This document shows positions 45,105 to 56,482 of a stretch of DNA of 64,000 nt, piece after piece. This stretch comes from Hymenopus coronatus (lineage: Eukaryota; Arthropoda; Insecta; Mantodea; Hymenopodidae), in NCBI GenBank assembly GCA_030762935.1, contig CM060900.1, positions 439,579,259 through 439,643,258 of the forward strand, read 5' to 3'. A program made the translations under genes and the position numbers. A model generated the notes under the pieces. The model did not search any database and had not been told where the DNA came from. It saw nothing but the letters and a program-made list of their open reading frames with translations. How positions within the stretch are numbered: position 1 is the first letter of the stretch; the number at the start of each line of letters is the position of its first letter.

Positions 45105-47108
45105 TAAGCGAGTGAACGCCTAAAAAAAAAAGGGGGCAAATGTTATCTTCCTTCACTGTCTCTTGAATGCTTCTAAATGTGTGAATCAAACAAATGCTGA
45201 ATTCACAGCAGCCATTTGTTGAACAATCAGACTTTGAATATTGAGCAAAGTGAGATTTTAATTTCTATGCAACCTAAATGTTACATTCAAGTTAACAAAT
45301 TTTGCTAAAATAAAACACATTTTCAAACATCTGCTAAGAGATTTGGTGCTGATATATGGGTATAAAGCAGTAGTGGAGTTTAAGTAAACTTGCAGTGTTA
45401 TCATACAAAGAAATACAATAAAGGACAGATGGTTTTAAATGAGTTCAGTGCTTCCCCTTTGATACAACAAATTATATTATTTTATTTTGAATGCTACCAA
45501 GCACTGAAAAATAATTTATATGCATTAATAGTAATGATAGCCTGCCAGATAAACATTTCAGAGTAAGAAATACATTTATATTTCATTATTGCATTTCTTT
45601 TAACATTATCCAATATGTATTTCATTGGAATTTTTATTTTTCCTTCCTTCACTTCTTCTGTGCATACATTGAATTGGCTATGTAAAATTGAAAGTGTTGG
45701 GGTGGGGGGAGGTGAAGGCGTTGGCAGTATACATAATTTAAATATTTCCCATTTTTACAGTTTTGAAGGATTTTAATATCAAATGATTTTTAGATGATTA
45801 TGCAGATAATTGCATTCCATATTTAAAGTAACTATTTCTTTATATAATTACTGAAGTTAGAAACAGTGAAGCAACCCAAATAATCTTAGACACAAAATTA
45901 TTTATTGGAAATCATGGTTCACTGACTGGTTATGAATGGACTGTAAATTGCAGTGCTAATCTATAAAATAATATCTTCTTGTTTGTTTAACCAAGTGGAA
46001 AACCATTATTATATGCTACAGATGAGTTCCTCATACACAGCAGAGGCCAGCAAATATACAGTTTATATTGAGAAAAGATTTGGTCAGCATCATATATCCC
46101 CCAGCTAAAATATTTGCTTACCATACCTACAGATTGCTATTTATCCTTGCTTCTCATTTTCCTCACTATACTGAGTGTGCATTGATCATATACATAGGCT
46201 GAAAATTCTGCACCCCCTTGAAGGGTTTGAAACACAGTTGTATTCCATATCAGGGAATGATAGCACTGCACTCCAACCCACTACACCATGCTGTTCCAGA
46301 CATTGCAACTAAAGTTTAAGAGATTCTTTCATTATTGTGCCTGCAGTTAATTAAACAATTTTTGCAGACAATGGATAAAAGCTCTAATTACAGATCTCCA
46401 TAGCAATGCTGATGCTTCTGGTATTATTGACACATCTGCATCACTATTATTTTCCATTTTGCTAATGTACTTGGAACCCTCAATTTGCAGAGCTTATTTA
46501 GCTAAGAAGAACTTGCTTTTGTTGCTATCTTTATTGGTATCGATTTCTGCCACTTTACTAAGCAGGATCAGTAGATAATGTATGCCTTTTCAATTTGTAT
46601 TTTGAAAGATTCAGGTGTCAGACACATCTCAATGAAAATACTGTTTTTTCCCAGCTAATAGAAATTCTTTGTGAAGTGCTATTAACATTAAAAGTATGGA
46701 AAGGTAGAATCATATTGAAAAATTCCATGCCTTAGTCATTATTTGAGCCAAGATTGTTGACTTACTGTCGAATTAATTAACATTTAAAACTATATAATAT
46801 GTTACAGAAGTTGATAACGATGATGTGTATTTGAATTAGAAATCTTTCTCAGCTGGAACTTAAAACTTTGTTTAACATAACAGAAACCTATAATTGAAAA
46901 ATATTAGTGGAACTGGCCACTGTTAATTCCGTATCAGTAAATCATTTTGGATCTATTTGTTGTTTTTATTATATAAATTTTATGAATGAAATGGCTCTTT
47001 ATTAATTTAGCTTCAGCCTTGTTTAGTATCTTAGAATATTTCCCATTTATATAAGTGTAAGGTGAAATAAACAAAGTTGTTAACTGAAAGGTTGAATTTG
47101 TTGATCAG
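45105..47108. other. Intronic sequence before the seventh exon
   Basis: Mostly unassigned. At 46200-46315 the minus strand has TGGTGTAGTGGGTTGG and GTTTCAAACCC, resembling A and B boxes of a decayed tRNA-type SINE. Nothing else was recognised. It ends in GTTGATCAG at 47108. Confidence 0.45.
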
Positions 47109-47284
47109 AAATCCATGTCTCTTGGAGAGCTGTCCAGAGGAGCAAAGCTGGGCAATCGAGAAGACCAAGCTATTTTGGATTACTATAGACATCAGCTGAA
47201 CCTCTTTTCCAACATGTGCCTGAATCGGCAGTACCTTGCATTGAATATACTCTCACCTCATCTGGATATAGATCTTATTTTGAA
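47109..47284 (+). CDS. Itpr: IP3 receptor exon (armadillo region)
   Basis: 58 codons plus two bases: [80 protein letters not shown] is a very conserved IP3 receptor block. The donor is placed at TTGAA|GTAAGT, not one base later, so that AA joins the G at 55487 to give Lys followed by CMADEN. The 8,202-bp intron that follows contains the nested LTR/SINE/LINE/SINE cluster. Confidence 0.97.
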
Positions 47285-49183
47285 GTAAGTTTCTGTAAGT
47301 TGTTAAAATTAGATGCTTTTTCAGTTGATTTGAAGATCAAGGACAAAACTGCTTATGGAAAACAAATAAAGTGAACAAAACAATTATGATCTTACAGATA
47401 ATGTTTTAGCTACAGATTCATATCAAGCTAAGGGGAATAGATTCAAATAAAATAAAGATCTTTATCAGTACCTTGAAAAAGTTTATTAGCACTTTTCTAC
47501 ATGTTCTTCAGATTAATGGAAAACTGCTTTGAAAACCCAGACGTTAGGCAACAGAGTGCTTTTGGTTTCAGCTAGGTGGGAAAATCACGCTTATGAAAAT
47601 ATACCAATACGTAGATCGTGCAGTGATAGTCTAACACATTATTATTGCCCTAATAATGTATTGCATTATTATGGGAATGGTAATATTAGCTTCTGCCAAT
47701 GGTAATTATTTACCAAAATAGTTCTTTTGTGTATTTGTAATTAAGTGTTTAATGTTGACAATTAAAACTGAAATACACTTGTATAGTCATTTGAAATGGT
47801 GATGATTTTGGAACAGTGATGTATACTATAGCTTAAGTATTGATTTTGAGTTGATTGTAATACTTTCCATTATGCTTTCATTTTTTTTTTTTTTATTTAT
47901 TTATTTTTTCTCCCTTTTTCCTTTATTGATCATTGTCACCTCATGGCAATGGCTCTTGTCAATAACAAGTTTAGAAATTAAAATACAAGTAAAATTACTC
48001 CTCTAAAATAGGGTGTTGATCATAGATACTTATGATCTCGTCATTAAAAGTTCATAATAAACATATTATAAAACAAAACACAATAGCAACATACAATCAA
48101 ATGTTGAAATCCACAGTTACATTGTAATGTACATAAGTGTTGGAAAATGTTACAAGTGACTCACATCAATACATAACACTTATGTAGCTTTGAATGAAGG
48201 AAAGATGAATATATTTAAATATTTACTCAGATATTCTTAAAATAAAGAGCAAATACTAGGACCTTAGTTTACATCTATCATATACAAAATGGCTCACATT
48301 ATTATAAAAGCATTCAATGAAAACAGACAGCTCTTTTAGCATTTTAAGGAGATGCAATAAATTAGGATAAGTGATTTTGTTTGGACCTTATAGATGAGAC
48401 TAACAGGTAAGTGAAATTATCTTAAATCTTTTAACTGTAAGGAATGAGCTAAGTATATTGTGTGCAAAAAAGCAATGTACACACAATTGTAGAGTAGAAA
48501 GGCAGAACCAACATAAATATTTTGAGGTAGGAACAAGGGGGTGCTGAGGTTTTATCACTGTGTTAATGTGTCAATATTAAACTTGCTTGTGACATGCAGA
48601 TGTAAACAAAATGCACTCTTATTCAGTACTAGTCCCTGTTTCTAAGTGTCTGTTAAATCTGCATTTATATTGTGAAGCCTACCTAACAGTATGGCAGTAA
48701 TGAGTGCAGAGAGTACAGTACGGTCTGTGAATTTAAGGTTAGTTTCTCATTGTGTACCAGACTCATTAGTTCAAATTTTAACTTATTGTGCAAGTTACGT
48801 TTCGGTTTGTCTTCCAAATGAAGATGCTCTATAACATCAAGATTTCAATTATGTTTATGGAGCACTCTTGTAATTATACTGCACATGATCTCTTGTTTCT
48901 ATCCTCAAAAAAGCTTCATTTTTCAGCAACCTATATTCTTATTTTTTGATTCATCTCAACAGGATAGTTTTAACACCCTTGTTCTTATTCTCAACTGGAG
49001 ACTGGCTATTAAAGGTTCTTAAACATCTAGCTCAATTCTAGAGTTACAAGTTGATAACACTTCAGTGTTCTTAAATTTTTGGTTATAATTATCTTATTTT
49101 TGTATAAGCATCCAATAAAAACAAAGTACAATGTTGTTATTACTCTTTATATCTTGTCCAATGATATATACATTAAATCATAT
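47285..49183. other. Intronic sequence, unassigned
   Basis: A T-rich run at 47880-47920 may be the reversed poly(A) tail of a minus-strand retroelement, but I could not identify a body. No exon or ORF of note. Confidence 0.4.
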
Positions 49184-49288
49184 TGTAACAAATGACACAC
49201 TGTAAACACACTTTATTGGGACTAAGGCACTCAGCATACAAAACCTGTTACACTTGTAACATTGTCACAACTTGTACACAAAATAACT

Positions 49289-49321
49289 GAGCCTGCCTTG
49301 GTAGTGTGGGGATAACATGTC
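49289..49321 (+). mobile_element. tRNA-derived SINE (family E), left part
   Basis: Carries the A-box-like GCCTTGGTAGTGTGGGGAT. The element continues at 52999 after the LINE insertion; the two parts abut at a shared ATGTC (49317-49321 and 52994-52998). Confidence 0.7.
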
Positions 49322-49985
49322 TATCTATTTCTATTTCTTTGTTATTTCCATTTGTAATACATAATTTACAAGGATCATAAGATTGATTGCAAAACTAAAC
49401 ATATATTATAAATAATAACATGAGTATATACACTTTACAAAAAAATACAGGTGATACCGTTATACAGCATAACTTATTTAATTTAACATTTTATACTCCT
49501 CTGTAGAGTAAAATACATTTTCTGAGAGATACTTTTTAATTGCTTTAAGTTTACAGTTTTCTTCAGTTATCTGTTTTATTTGTTTAGGCAAATGATTGTA
49601 CAAATCTTTGGTTTTACTTTCTATACTTTTGTTACTTAACGTTCCTTTTAGTCTGTTTATGAAATGATTTTGTTTCATTCTTGTGTCATGTTTGTGTACG
49701 TGCATGTTTTTACTTTGATTGCTATGATTTTTTATTGAGTATTTAATGCATTCATATATATACAGTGCCGGAAATGTTAATATATTTAGTTTTTTTATAG
49801 GAATTTTTACAAGTATTCATCTTCTTTATTATACATATTATTCAAATGGCATGTTTCTATAGTCTTTATGTTCTTTGCATTATTTTTTTCTGTGCATTAC
49901 CCTATAATACAGCCCCATAGCTCAAATGAGAATGTATGAAGACATAGTATATTTGTATTACTATCTCTATCCATTTGTTGCACGA

Positions 49986-50510
49986 TTATTTTAAGATGTA
50001 TAGTCCCATATTTATATTTTTTGCTATTTTTTCAATATGTTTTTTCCAGTTTAATCTGTTATCTATTATTAATCCTAAGAAGTTTGTTTCTGCTACTTGT
50101 CGTATTTGCTTATTGCCTAGGACTAATTGCATATTGGATGGGTTTTTCTTTTTTAAGCTGATTTGCATCCATTCTGTTTTATTTGTATTTATTACTATCC
50201 CTAGGTTCCCTAGCCCTTCCCTAATTTTTTCAAGTAGTATATTTGATTTATCTTGTACTTCAAGTTCTGTATTTCCCCTTACGATAATTGTGGTATCACC
50301 AGCATATCCAATGGCTATTTCACCTGCTTCTTTTATTATTTTGAATAAGCAATTTATATATATAAGGAATAAATATGGCCCTAGTTTCGATCCTTGTGGA
50401 ACACCGTGAGTCACTTTGTTAAAAGATGATCTGATTTTATTTAGGTTACCATTTAAATTGTATATAATTTTCACACATTGTTCTATAATTTGTAGAAAGA
50501 ATTTAGTCAT
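49986..50510 (-). pseudogene. RT palm/thumb fragment of the CR1-like LINE
   Basis: 174 codons open on the minus strand: THGVPQGSKLGPYLFLIYIN, AIGYAGDTTIIVRG (catalytic YADD changed to YAGD), IVINTNKTEWMQI and TNFLGLIIDNRLNWKKHI. The lost Asp would abolish polymerase activity. Confidence 0.9.
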
Positions 50511-51786
50511 TTTAATTGTAGGTCCCGAATGCCATAATTTTCTATTTTAGTTATTAATTTTTGTATATTTACGCAGTCAAACGCTTTAGTAAGATCGAGA
50601 AAGATTGCGATAACATATTATTTCCTGTCTATTGCAGTTATGAGGATGTCATTTCCTTTACAGATAGCTTGCATTGTTAATATCTTTTTTTGAAAGCCGA
50701 ATTGGTACATGATATTGTTTTGTATTTGCTGCAGAAACTGTGTAGTTGAATTAAAAACAATCCCTCTATTATTTTGGAAAATGTTGAACATAATGATATG
50801 GGTCTATAATTTTCTATTGCATGCTTTGAATTTTTTTTCTTGTATATTGGTCTTACTAATACTTTTTTAGTGCAATGGGAAATGTACCTGTTATAAAAGA
50901 TTGATTAATTAAATGCATCATTATCTCTACCATTTCAAACTTACAGTGCTTAACCATTTCATTTGTAAGTCCATCTAACCCAAAAGATTGTTTACATTTT
51001 AATGTGTTTATTCTGTTTAATAACATCTTCATTTGTTATTTCTCGTAATATCACTGTTTTCAGTTGTTTGCTGGTTTTGACCTCGGCTGAGGCCTAGAGT
51101 TTTTACAATATTGATGTAATAATCATTACATTTTTCTGTTATGTTTATTGGGTTTTCTATTAATCTATTGTTCACTTCAATGCATATGTTTTCTACCCAT
51201 TTTTGTTTCTTTTCTTTATGTGATGCTTTTATTATATTCCATGCTACTTTAATTTTATTTTCCGCATTTTGTATTAGTATTTTGTTGTGCTGCTTCTTTG
51301 CTTCAATTATTACTCTATTGAGCATTTGTTTGTAGTTTTCTATATATGTGTGTATGATTTATCATCTAGTTTTGGATGTTTTAAGCTGTTTAGGAATTGC
51401 ATGCGTTTTTTTGAAATGTTTATACTTTTGGTTGACCAGTTTTTACTTTTCTGCATACCACAATTTATTTTGTGTATAGGTATTGCTGCATTAAAGCATT
51501 TTTCTAAGACTTTAGCAAAACATTAACATTTTTCATTTATTTCATATTTTTCATAGATCTCTTCCCATTCTGCTTCTTTGATGTAGTATCGTAATGCTTC
51601 TAGTGTGTTTTTGTTTACTATTTTTTGGTCTCTATTAGTTTGTTAGTTTTGGGTTTTAAGTTACCTAATGTTTTACTTAGAATTTGTTGGCCATAGTGGT
51701 CGCTTATTCCATTTTTTATTATTTATTTTCATAACTTTCCCTATTTAGGTTTGAGAACATGAGGTCCACACATGTTGCTGAATACT

Positions 51787-52001
51787 AAAGCTTTGGTGCT
51801 TCGTGGGCAGGGGATCGTGGGTTCGAGTCCCGCCTTGGGCATGGGTGTTATATGTTTGTGCAATGTGTATATGTTTGTAAAAGAAACAGTAAAACCAGTA
51901 AACCAGTAATCAGTAAAACCTACGGGGGGAAATGTAAATAGGGATACAGTACCGGAGTCCTGATCAGACTCTGTTACTATCTTTGAAAAAAAAAAAAAAA
52001 A
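51787..52001 (+). mobile_element. tRNA-derived SINE (family D) inside the LINE
   Basis: The B box GGGTTCGAGTCCCGCC lies near 51825, with the body to 51985 and a poly(A) run at 51986-52001. It is flanked by AATACT at 51781-51786 and 52002-52007. Removing it restores the LINE reading RVTKY|SATCVDLMFSNL. The A box is missing, so the copy is truncated at the 5' end. It splits the endonuclease of the minus-strand LINE. Confidence 0.9.
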
Positions 52002-52689
52002 AATACTTAGTTACTCTTGTTGGTTCTGTCTCTGCCAGTGTGACATTATTTCTTACTAGCACTTCTATTAATAGCCTTTTCTTTTTGTTTTCCACTAGAA
52101 CATCTGTATTGAAATCTCCTATTACTATGGTGTCTCTATTTTTACTTATACTGTTGAGACATTCTTCTAATCTATCGAGAAAAATTACTTTGTTTGCATT
52201 TGGAGGACTGTAGATCCCTATTACTATGATGTTCTTACTTTTTTGCTTTATTTCGATTGCTGCAAATTCGCTGCACATTTCTTCACAGAATTTTTTGCAA
52301 TCTATTTCTTTGTATTTAATTTCTTGTTTAACGTAAATTACCACCCCCCACTTTTATGGTTATTTCTGCTCTATAACTAGCCCCCAATGAGCAGTTTTCA
52401 TAATTATTTACATTTAATTCCTCTATTTTCAGGCCATGCTCTGTAAATATTATATCGGATTACATATTTAGAATGTTTTGCTCGATAAGTGCCCTTTTAT
52501 TGGTAATACTTGGAATGTTTTGATGATACAGACTAAATTTATTTTTATCCTTACTTTTTGTTACCAAATTTATTTTTTGACTTAACAGATTTTGTGTGGT
52601 GAAGTTTGTACAATCATTTGCCTTACCTTTAGTTGTGTTTTCTTCTAAGTTTGTTGTACTGGACAAGTTTTCTGTACCCCCCATTGCAG

Positions 52690-52993
52690 TTAGTTTCCCT
52701 GTTCTATGAGCCAGTTGATCGTAGCTGTACACCTGTAGATGGGATTCTTCATTATTTTCTGTAGATTTGCTGTTCCTTTTCTGCTTAGGTGCAGGCCATC
52801 TCTCCCTATACAATCCATTCCCATTTGCCTATCTACATCCACAAATACACACTTTAGTTTATCACACATCCAACGTATATTTTCGTTTACACTGTTTATA
52901 AATCTGAAATGTACGTCTCTTCTTTTCACTACACCATTTATAATAACTAGTGTTTTTGGATACATTTGTTTTATACTCTTTGCCGCACAGTAT
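52690..52993 (-). pseudogene. SGNH/GDSL esterase-like domain of the LINE
   Basis: Minus-strand wording KSIKQMYPKTLVIINGVVKR, MCDKLKCVFVDVDRQMGMD and GRDGLHLSRKGTANL. The D-G-x-H-L-x-x-x-G block is the C-terminal catalytic Asp/His motif of SGNH hydrolases, a domain known in the first ORF region of CR1/L2-type retrotransposons. The N-terminal GDS block is lost at the insertion's 5' end. The open frame continues past 52993 into LTR-derived sequence by chance. Confidence 0.7.
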
Positions 52994-52998
52994 ATGTC

Positions 52999-53100
52999 GC
53001 CCATAACCTCACATTCAAGAGGTTGCGAGTTCGAATCTTGTTTAGAGTGAGTTATCCAAATAAGGTTATCTTCAGGGTTTTCCCTTATCCTGAGAAGATG
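52999..53100 (+). mobile_element. tRNA-derived SINE (family E), right part
   Basis: The B box GCGAGTTCGAATCTTG (about 53022-53041) and the body GAGTGAGTTATCCAAATAAGG continue the left part at 49289-49321. The end is uncertain. Confidence 0.65.
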
Positions 53101-53246
53101 AATATTGACTAGCTTTGAAGTTCCATGGATCTGCTCAATCCTGGATTCCAATTTTGCCTCCATTTTCCCCAATGATCTGCATTTCTTTTAACAATTATTG
53201 AAGAAGTTGCTCCATTACAGTGTTCATATCACACTCCTGACACCAA

Positions 53247-53637
53247 ATTAACAACTGAGAACACCAATTTCTGGTAAACACACTGTATTGGTACTAAGGC
53301 ACCCAAGGCACATTACACTTGTAACACTACTGTCACAATTTGGTACACATAATCACTGCTTCATAGATCATGATTGACTGCACTATGCACTGTCAACTGT
53401 TCACTGTATTCACACTTCACTTCTTGATGGTTTTAGCTTTTTCACACTCACTAGACTGATTTTAGACTGACTCTCAGGGGTTTCATTGGCCTCTTATATA
53501 CCCTGCATTCCAGAGCGAGGCTTCTAGAAATAGATTGTTTGGGACAACATAAGATCCGCATCCGGGAAATGTTTTACTCATCTCAGAGAAGTGAAATAAT
53601 GACCTCTTTGTTTGTCTGGCTATTGTATTTGTGACAC
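53247..53637 (-). repeat. LTR of the minus-strand LTR element
   Basis: See the parent element. Visible promoter TATA (minus strand, about 53494-53502). It is followed on the minus strand by the primer-site-like TGGTGTCAGGAGTG. Similar LTR ends and primer sites in this element and in 12625-15510 suggest related families. Confidence 0.7.
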
Positions 53638-53713
53638 TCTATTTTTAAAAAAATTGGCAATTGAGACAAGAGCTGCATAGTCAGGCAGGTAACAGCAGCT
53701 CACGTGCCTGTGG

Positions 53714-53972
53714 TTTTTTTTTTTTTTTTTTGGGTAGTGTTTAATGCCCACTTTAACTACTTATGGCACCGCAGGCGGTGACACTGGTGATACATGAATG
53801 ATGATGGAGCACTGGTGGAATGCGATGGCGGGGGAAATCGGAGTACCCGGAGGAAACCCACCACAGCGCCGTTTTGTCCACCACAAATCTCACATGCGGT
53901 CGCTTGGGATCGAACTCCGGCCGTCTAGGTGAGAGGCAAGTGGTCTAACCACTTGGCCACGGCGCGGCCACG
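53714..53972 (-). mobile_element. tRNA-derived SINE (family C), full-length minus copy
   Basis: T run at 53714-53731, body TAGTGTTTAATGCCCAC..GCAGGCGGTGACACTGG, CGGAGTACCCGGAGG, GGGATCGAACTCC (B box complement) and GGCCACGGCGCGGCCA. It is flanked by ACGTGCCTGTGG at 53702-53713 and 53973-53984, an exact 12-bp duplication. Confidence 0.93.
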
Positions 53973-54498
53973 ACGTGCCTGTGGTGAGTCACAATATAAT
54001 GTAAGAAAATTTATTAGTGATACACAGGGCTCAAAGGTGTTGTAACATCTAAAGCAGAAATTACAATTTATACTAAACAAAAGTACTTAATTTTGGTAAA
54101 TTGAGGCATTTAAGGAAGAAAATTATGAAAAAAAACTAAAGGTCCATGAGACATAATTAGTGAGGGATTTTGGGGGTTGAAAATCATGCTTTCCCTTGCT
54201 AAAAATGTAAAAGTAAAGGAAAAATCATAGTTTTAATTCAATTGCTGCACCTTAATCTGTGAATATAATTTTTTTTTTTTTAAATATTTCAACTCAGGAT
54301 TAATTCATATTTATCATTTGGACTTACACAAATTGTTTAAAAATGGATCCCAATATATAGCTCCCAACTAATATTTTCCTGGCTATACCTCTGCATATAG
54401 CACTTGCATTAATTATTTCCTAATGTCTGAAAAGCACACAAAACTTATATTTTGGCTCAAATAATTGGAAGTTGAGTCCCAAACATTTTCTCTTAATG

Positions 54499-54843
54499 CA
54501 AACAGAGGGTCCATCAAAAAGTGATGCACCCTTCAACACACTTAAACTCTGTACTGGTTATTAGTACAGAACTTTATTATACATCATAGGTTTAATATAA
54601 GCTTCTTGCACCTATTTGGTAACATTTAATTCTCAAAATTGCTGCCATTAGTGGCCAGACATATATCACAATGGCAAATAGTCACTTGAACAATGTGTCC
54701 CTGGGGATTTCTTCGTATGTTTCTATAATTTATTGATGAAGGGCCTCCATCATAGATGGTTTCCTGATATAAACAGCATTCTTCTAGGTCCCCTAAGAAC
54801 AAATCCAGAATTGTTAAACCTGATGAACATGCCCTGCCCATTT
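54499..54843 (-). pseudogene. Tc1/mariner-type transposase C-terminal relic
   Basis: Minus frame: LTILDLFLGDLEECCLYQ (corresponding to the LTPLDFFLWG-x-LK-x-x-VY block) followed by IRRNPQGHIVQVTICHCDIC and NGSNFEN, matching the usual IP-x-x-x-x-x-V...RC-x-x-C-x-x-x-x-G-x-x-FE ending. The left end GGGTCCATCAAAAAGTGATGCACCC may be a terminal repeat. The N-terminal two-thirds is missing. Confidence 0.6.
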
Positions 54844-54978
54844 TGATTCACTATTATACATTGCATATTAGTCATAAGTCATCATCTCTTAAGAAAACAC
54901 AATACTACATATTCCCAGATAATTCAATGTCACTGTGAAAGCAATATGGAGATATTATCTGTTAAAATGTATATACAG

Positions 54979-55325
54979 GTCGTCTCCTTAGCGCGGTGGT
55001 AGCGCAGCTGCCTACCAAGCGGGAGACCTGGGTTCGATCCCCAGTACCGGCGTGGGGATTTTTCCCCCGCTGGGAGACCTGGACCGGGGTGCACTCAGCC
55101 TCGTGAGGTCCCTGGGGGGCCAATTGAGAAGCTACTTGATGGAGAAGTAGCGGCTCCAGGTCGTGAGGACCGCATTAACCGGCCGGGAGGGGCTCGAGGC
55201 GCTGACCACGTCTCACCCTCCAATACTGCACCCCATCCATGACGTCTGTAGTGGACCGAGATGGGGGACGCAGCGGCCGGGCGGTAGGCCAAGGCTCCCC
55301 GTGAGCTGTCGTGCCATGGAGTTAT
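54979..55325 (+). mobile_element. tRNA-derived SINE (family B), intact copy
   Basis: 347 bp. Pol III boxes: TTAGCGCGGTGGTAGCGC (A) and GGGTTCGATCCCC (B). The long body ends GAGCTGTCGTGCCATGGAG, then TTAT, with no poly(A). It is flanked by an exact 18-bp duplication GTTAAAATGTATATACAG at 54961-54978 and 55326-55343. It is the GC-richest stretch of the window and the best reference for the copies at 18625, 19504 and 36430. Confidence 0.97.
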
Positions 55326-55427
55326 GTTAAAATGTATATACAGTGTTTTGATGACTTCTGCATACCTGGTGGTAAGCCAAAGTATAATTGTTACACATAG
55401 TCACTCTAATGATGATAATAATAATAA

Positions 55428-56217
<790 letters not shown>

Positions 56218-56482
56218 GTCATCCTCCATGATCCAGGGGTAACATGCAAACCTCTGGTTCCCAAGGTCGCAGGTTCAGACCTGGCAGAGGATGATGGATT
56301 TTTTGGGGGTAAAAGTCCTTAGCATGGCTTTCTTTGGAAGAGAATTAAAGCCGGTGGTCCCTAGATTTGTGGCGTGTAAAAGAACTTCAAGCCTGATAAA
56401 GAGGCCTCTGGAGCAAAATTAAGTGGTAATTCATGCCCAGTATGGGGTGCTAAGCACTACAGCAGTTAAAGAGCATCCAGAA
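56218..56482 (+). mobile_element. tRNA-derived SINE (family A), copy 2
   Basis: Same ordered blocks as 17092-17370: GTCATCCTCC, B box GGTTCAGACCT, GGATGATGGATTTTTT, GGTAAAAGTCC, AGCATGGCTTTC, TGGTCCC..AGATTTGTGGC, AAGCCTGATAAA..GGCCTCTG and TTCATGCCCA. Confidence 0.88.

Larger units (their letters stand above)
49322..52993 (-). mobile_element. CR1/L2-like LINE, minus, 5'-truncated
   Basis: Inserted into SINE E (ATGTC duplicated). Minus-strand order: esterase-like domain (52690-52993); linker and start of APE endonuclease (SLYHQNIPSITNK near 52510); endonuclease body with GIYSPPNANK and IVIGDFNTDV (51964-52344); TCVDLMFSNL..GISDHYGQQIL (51680-51786); RT (49986-50510, with THGVPQGSKLGPYLFLIYIN and YAGD for YADD). 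It ends with LYNHLPKQIKQI (49478-49705) and a short (AAATAG)-like 3' tail. Stops and frameshifts are present. A SINE (51787-52001) interrupts it. Confidence 0.88.
49184..53637 (-). mobile_element. LTR retroelement (minus), with nested insertions
   Basis: The right block (53247-53637) read on the minus strand starts TGTCACAAATACAATAGCC, has a GTATATAAGAGG TATA box, and ends GTTGTTAA. It is followed by a primer-site-like TTTGGTGTCAGGAGTG (53231-53246). A partial second copy of the LTR end lies at 49184-49290, sharing ACACACT.TATTGG.ACTAAGGCAC and TTACACTTGTAAC. Just inside the primer site a short gag-like frame (KMEAKLESRIEQIHG) runs at 53100-53172. The rest of the interior is missing and replaced by a SINE and a LINE. 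Confidence 0.65.

Noticed and set aside
54979..55060. tRNA-like sequence that could be called a tRNA gene
   Set aside because: The Pol III boxes belong to a SINE: long shared body, 18-bp target duplication and other copies in the window. No tRNA gene with a full cloverleaf was seen anywhere.
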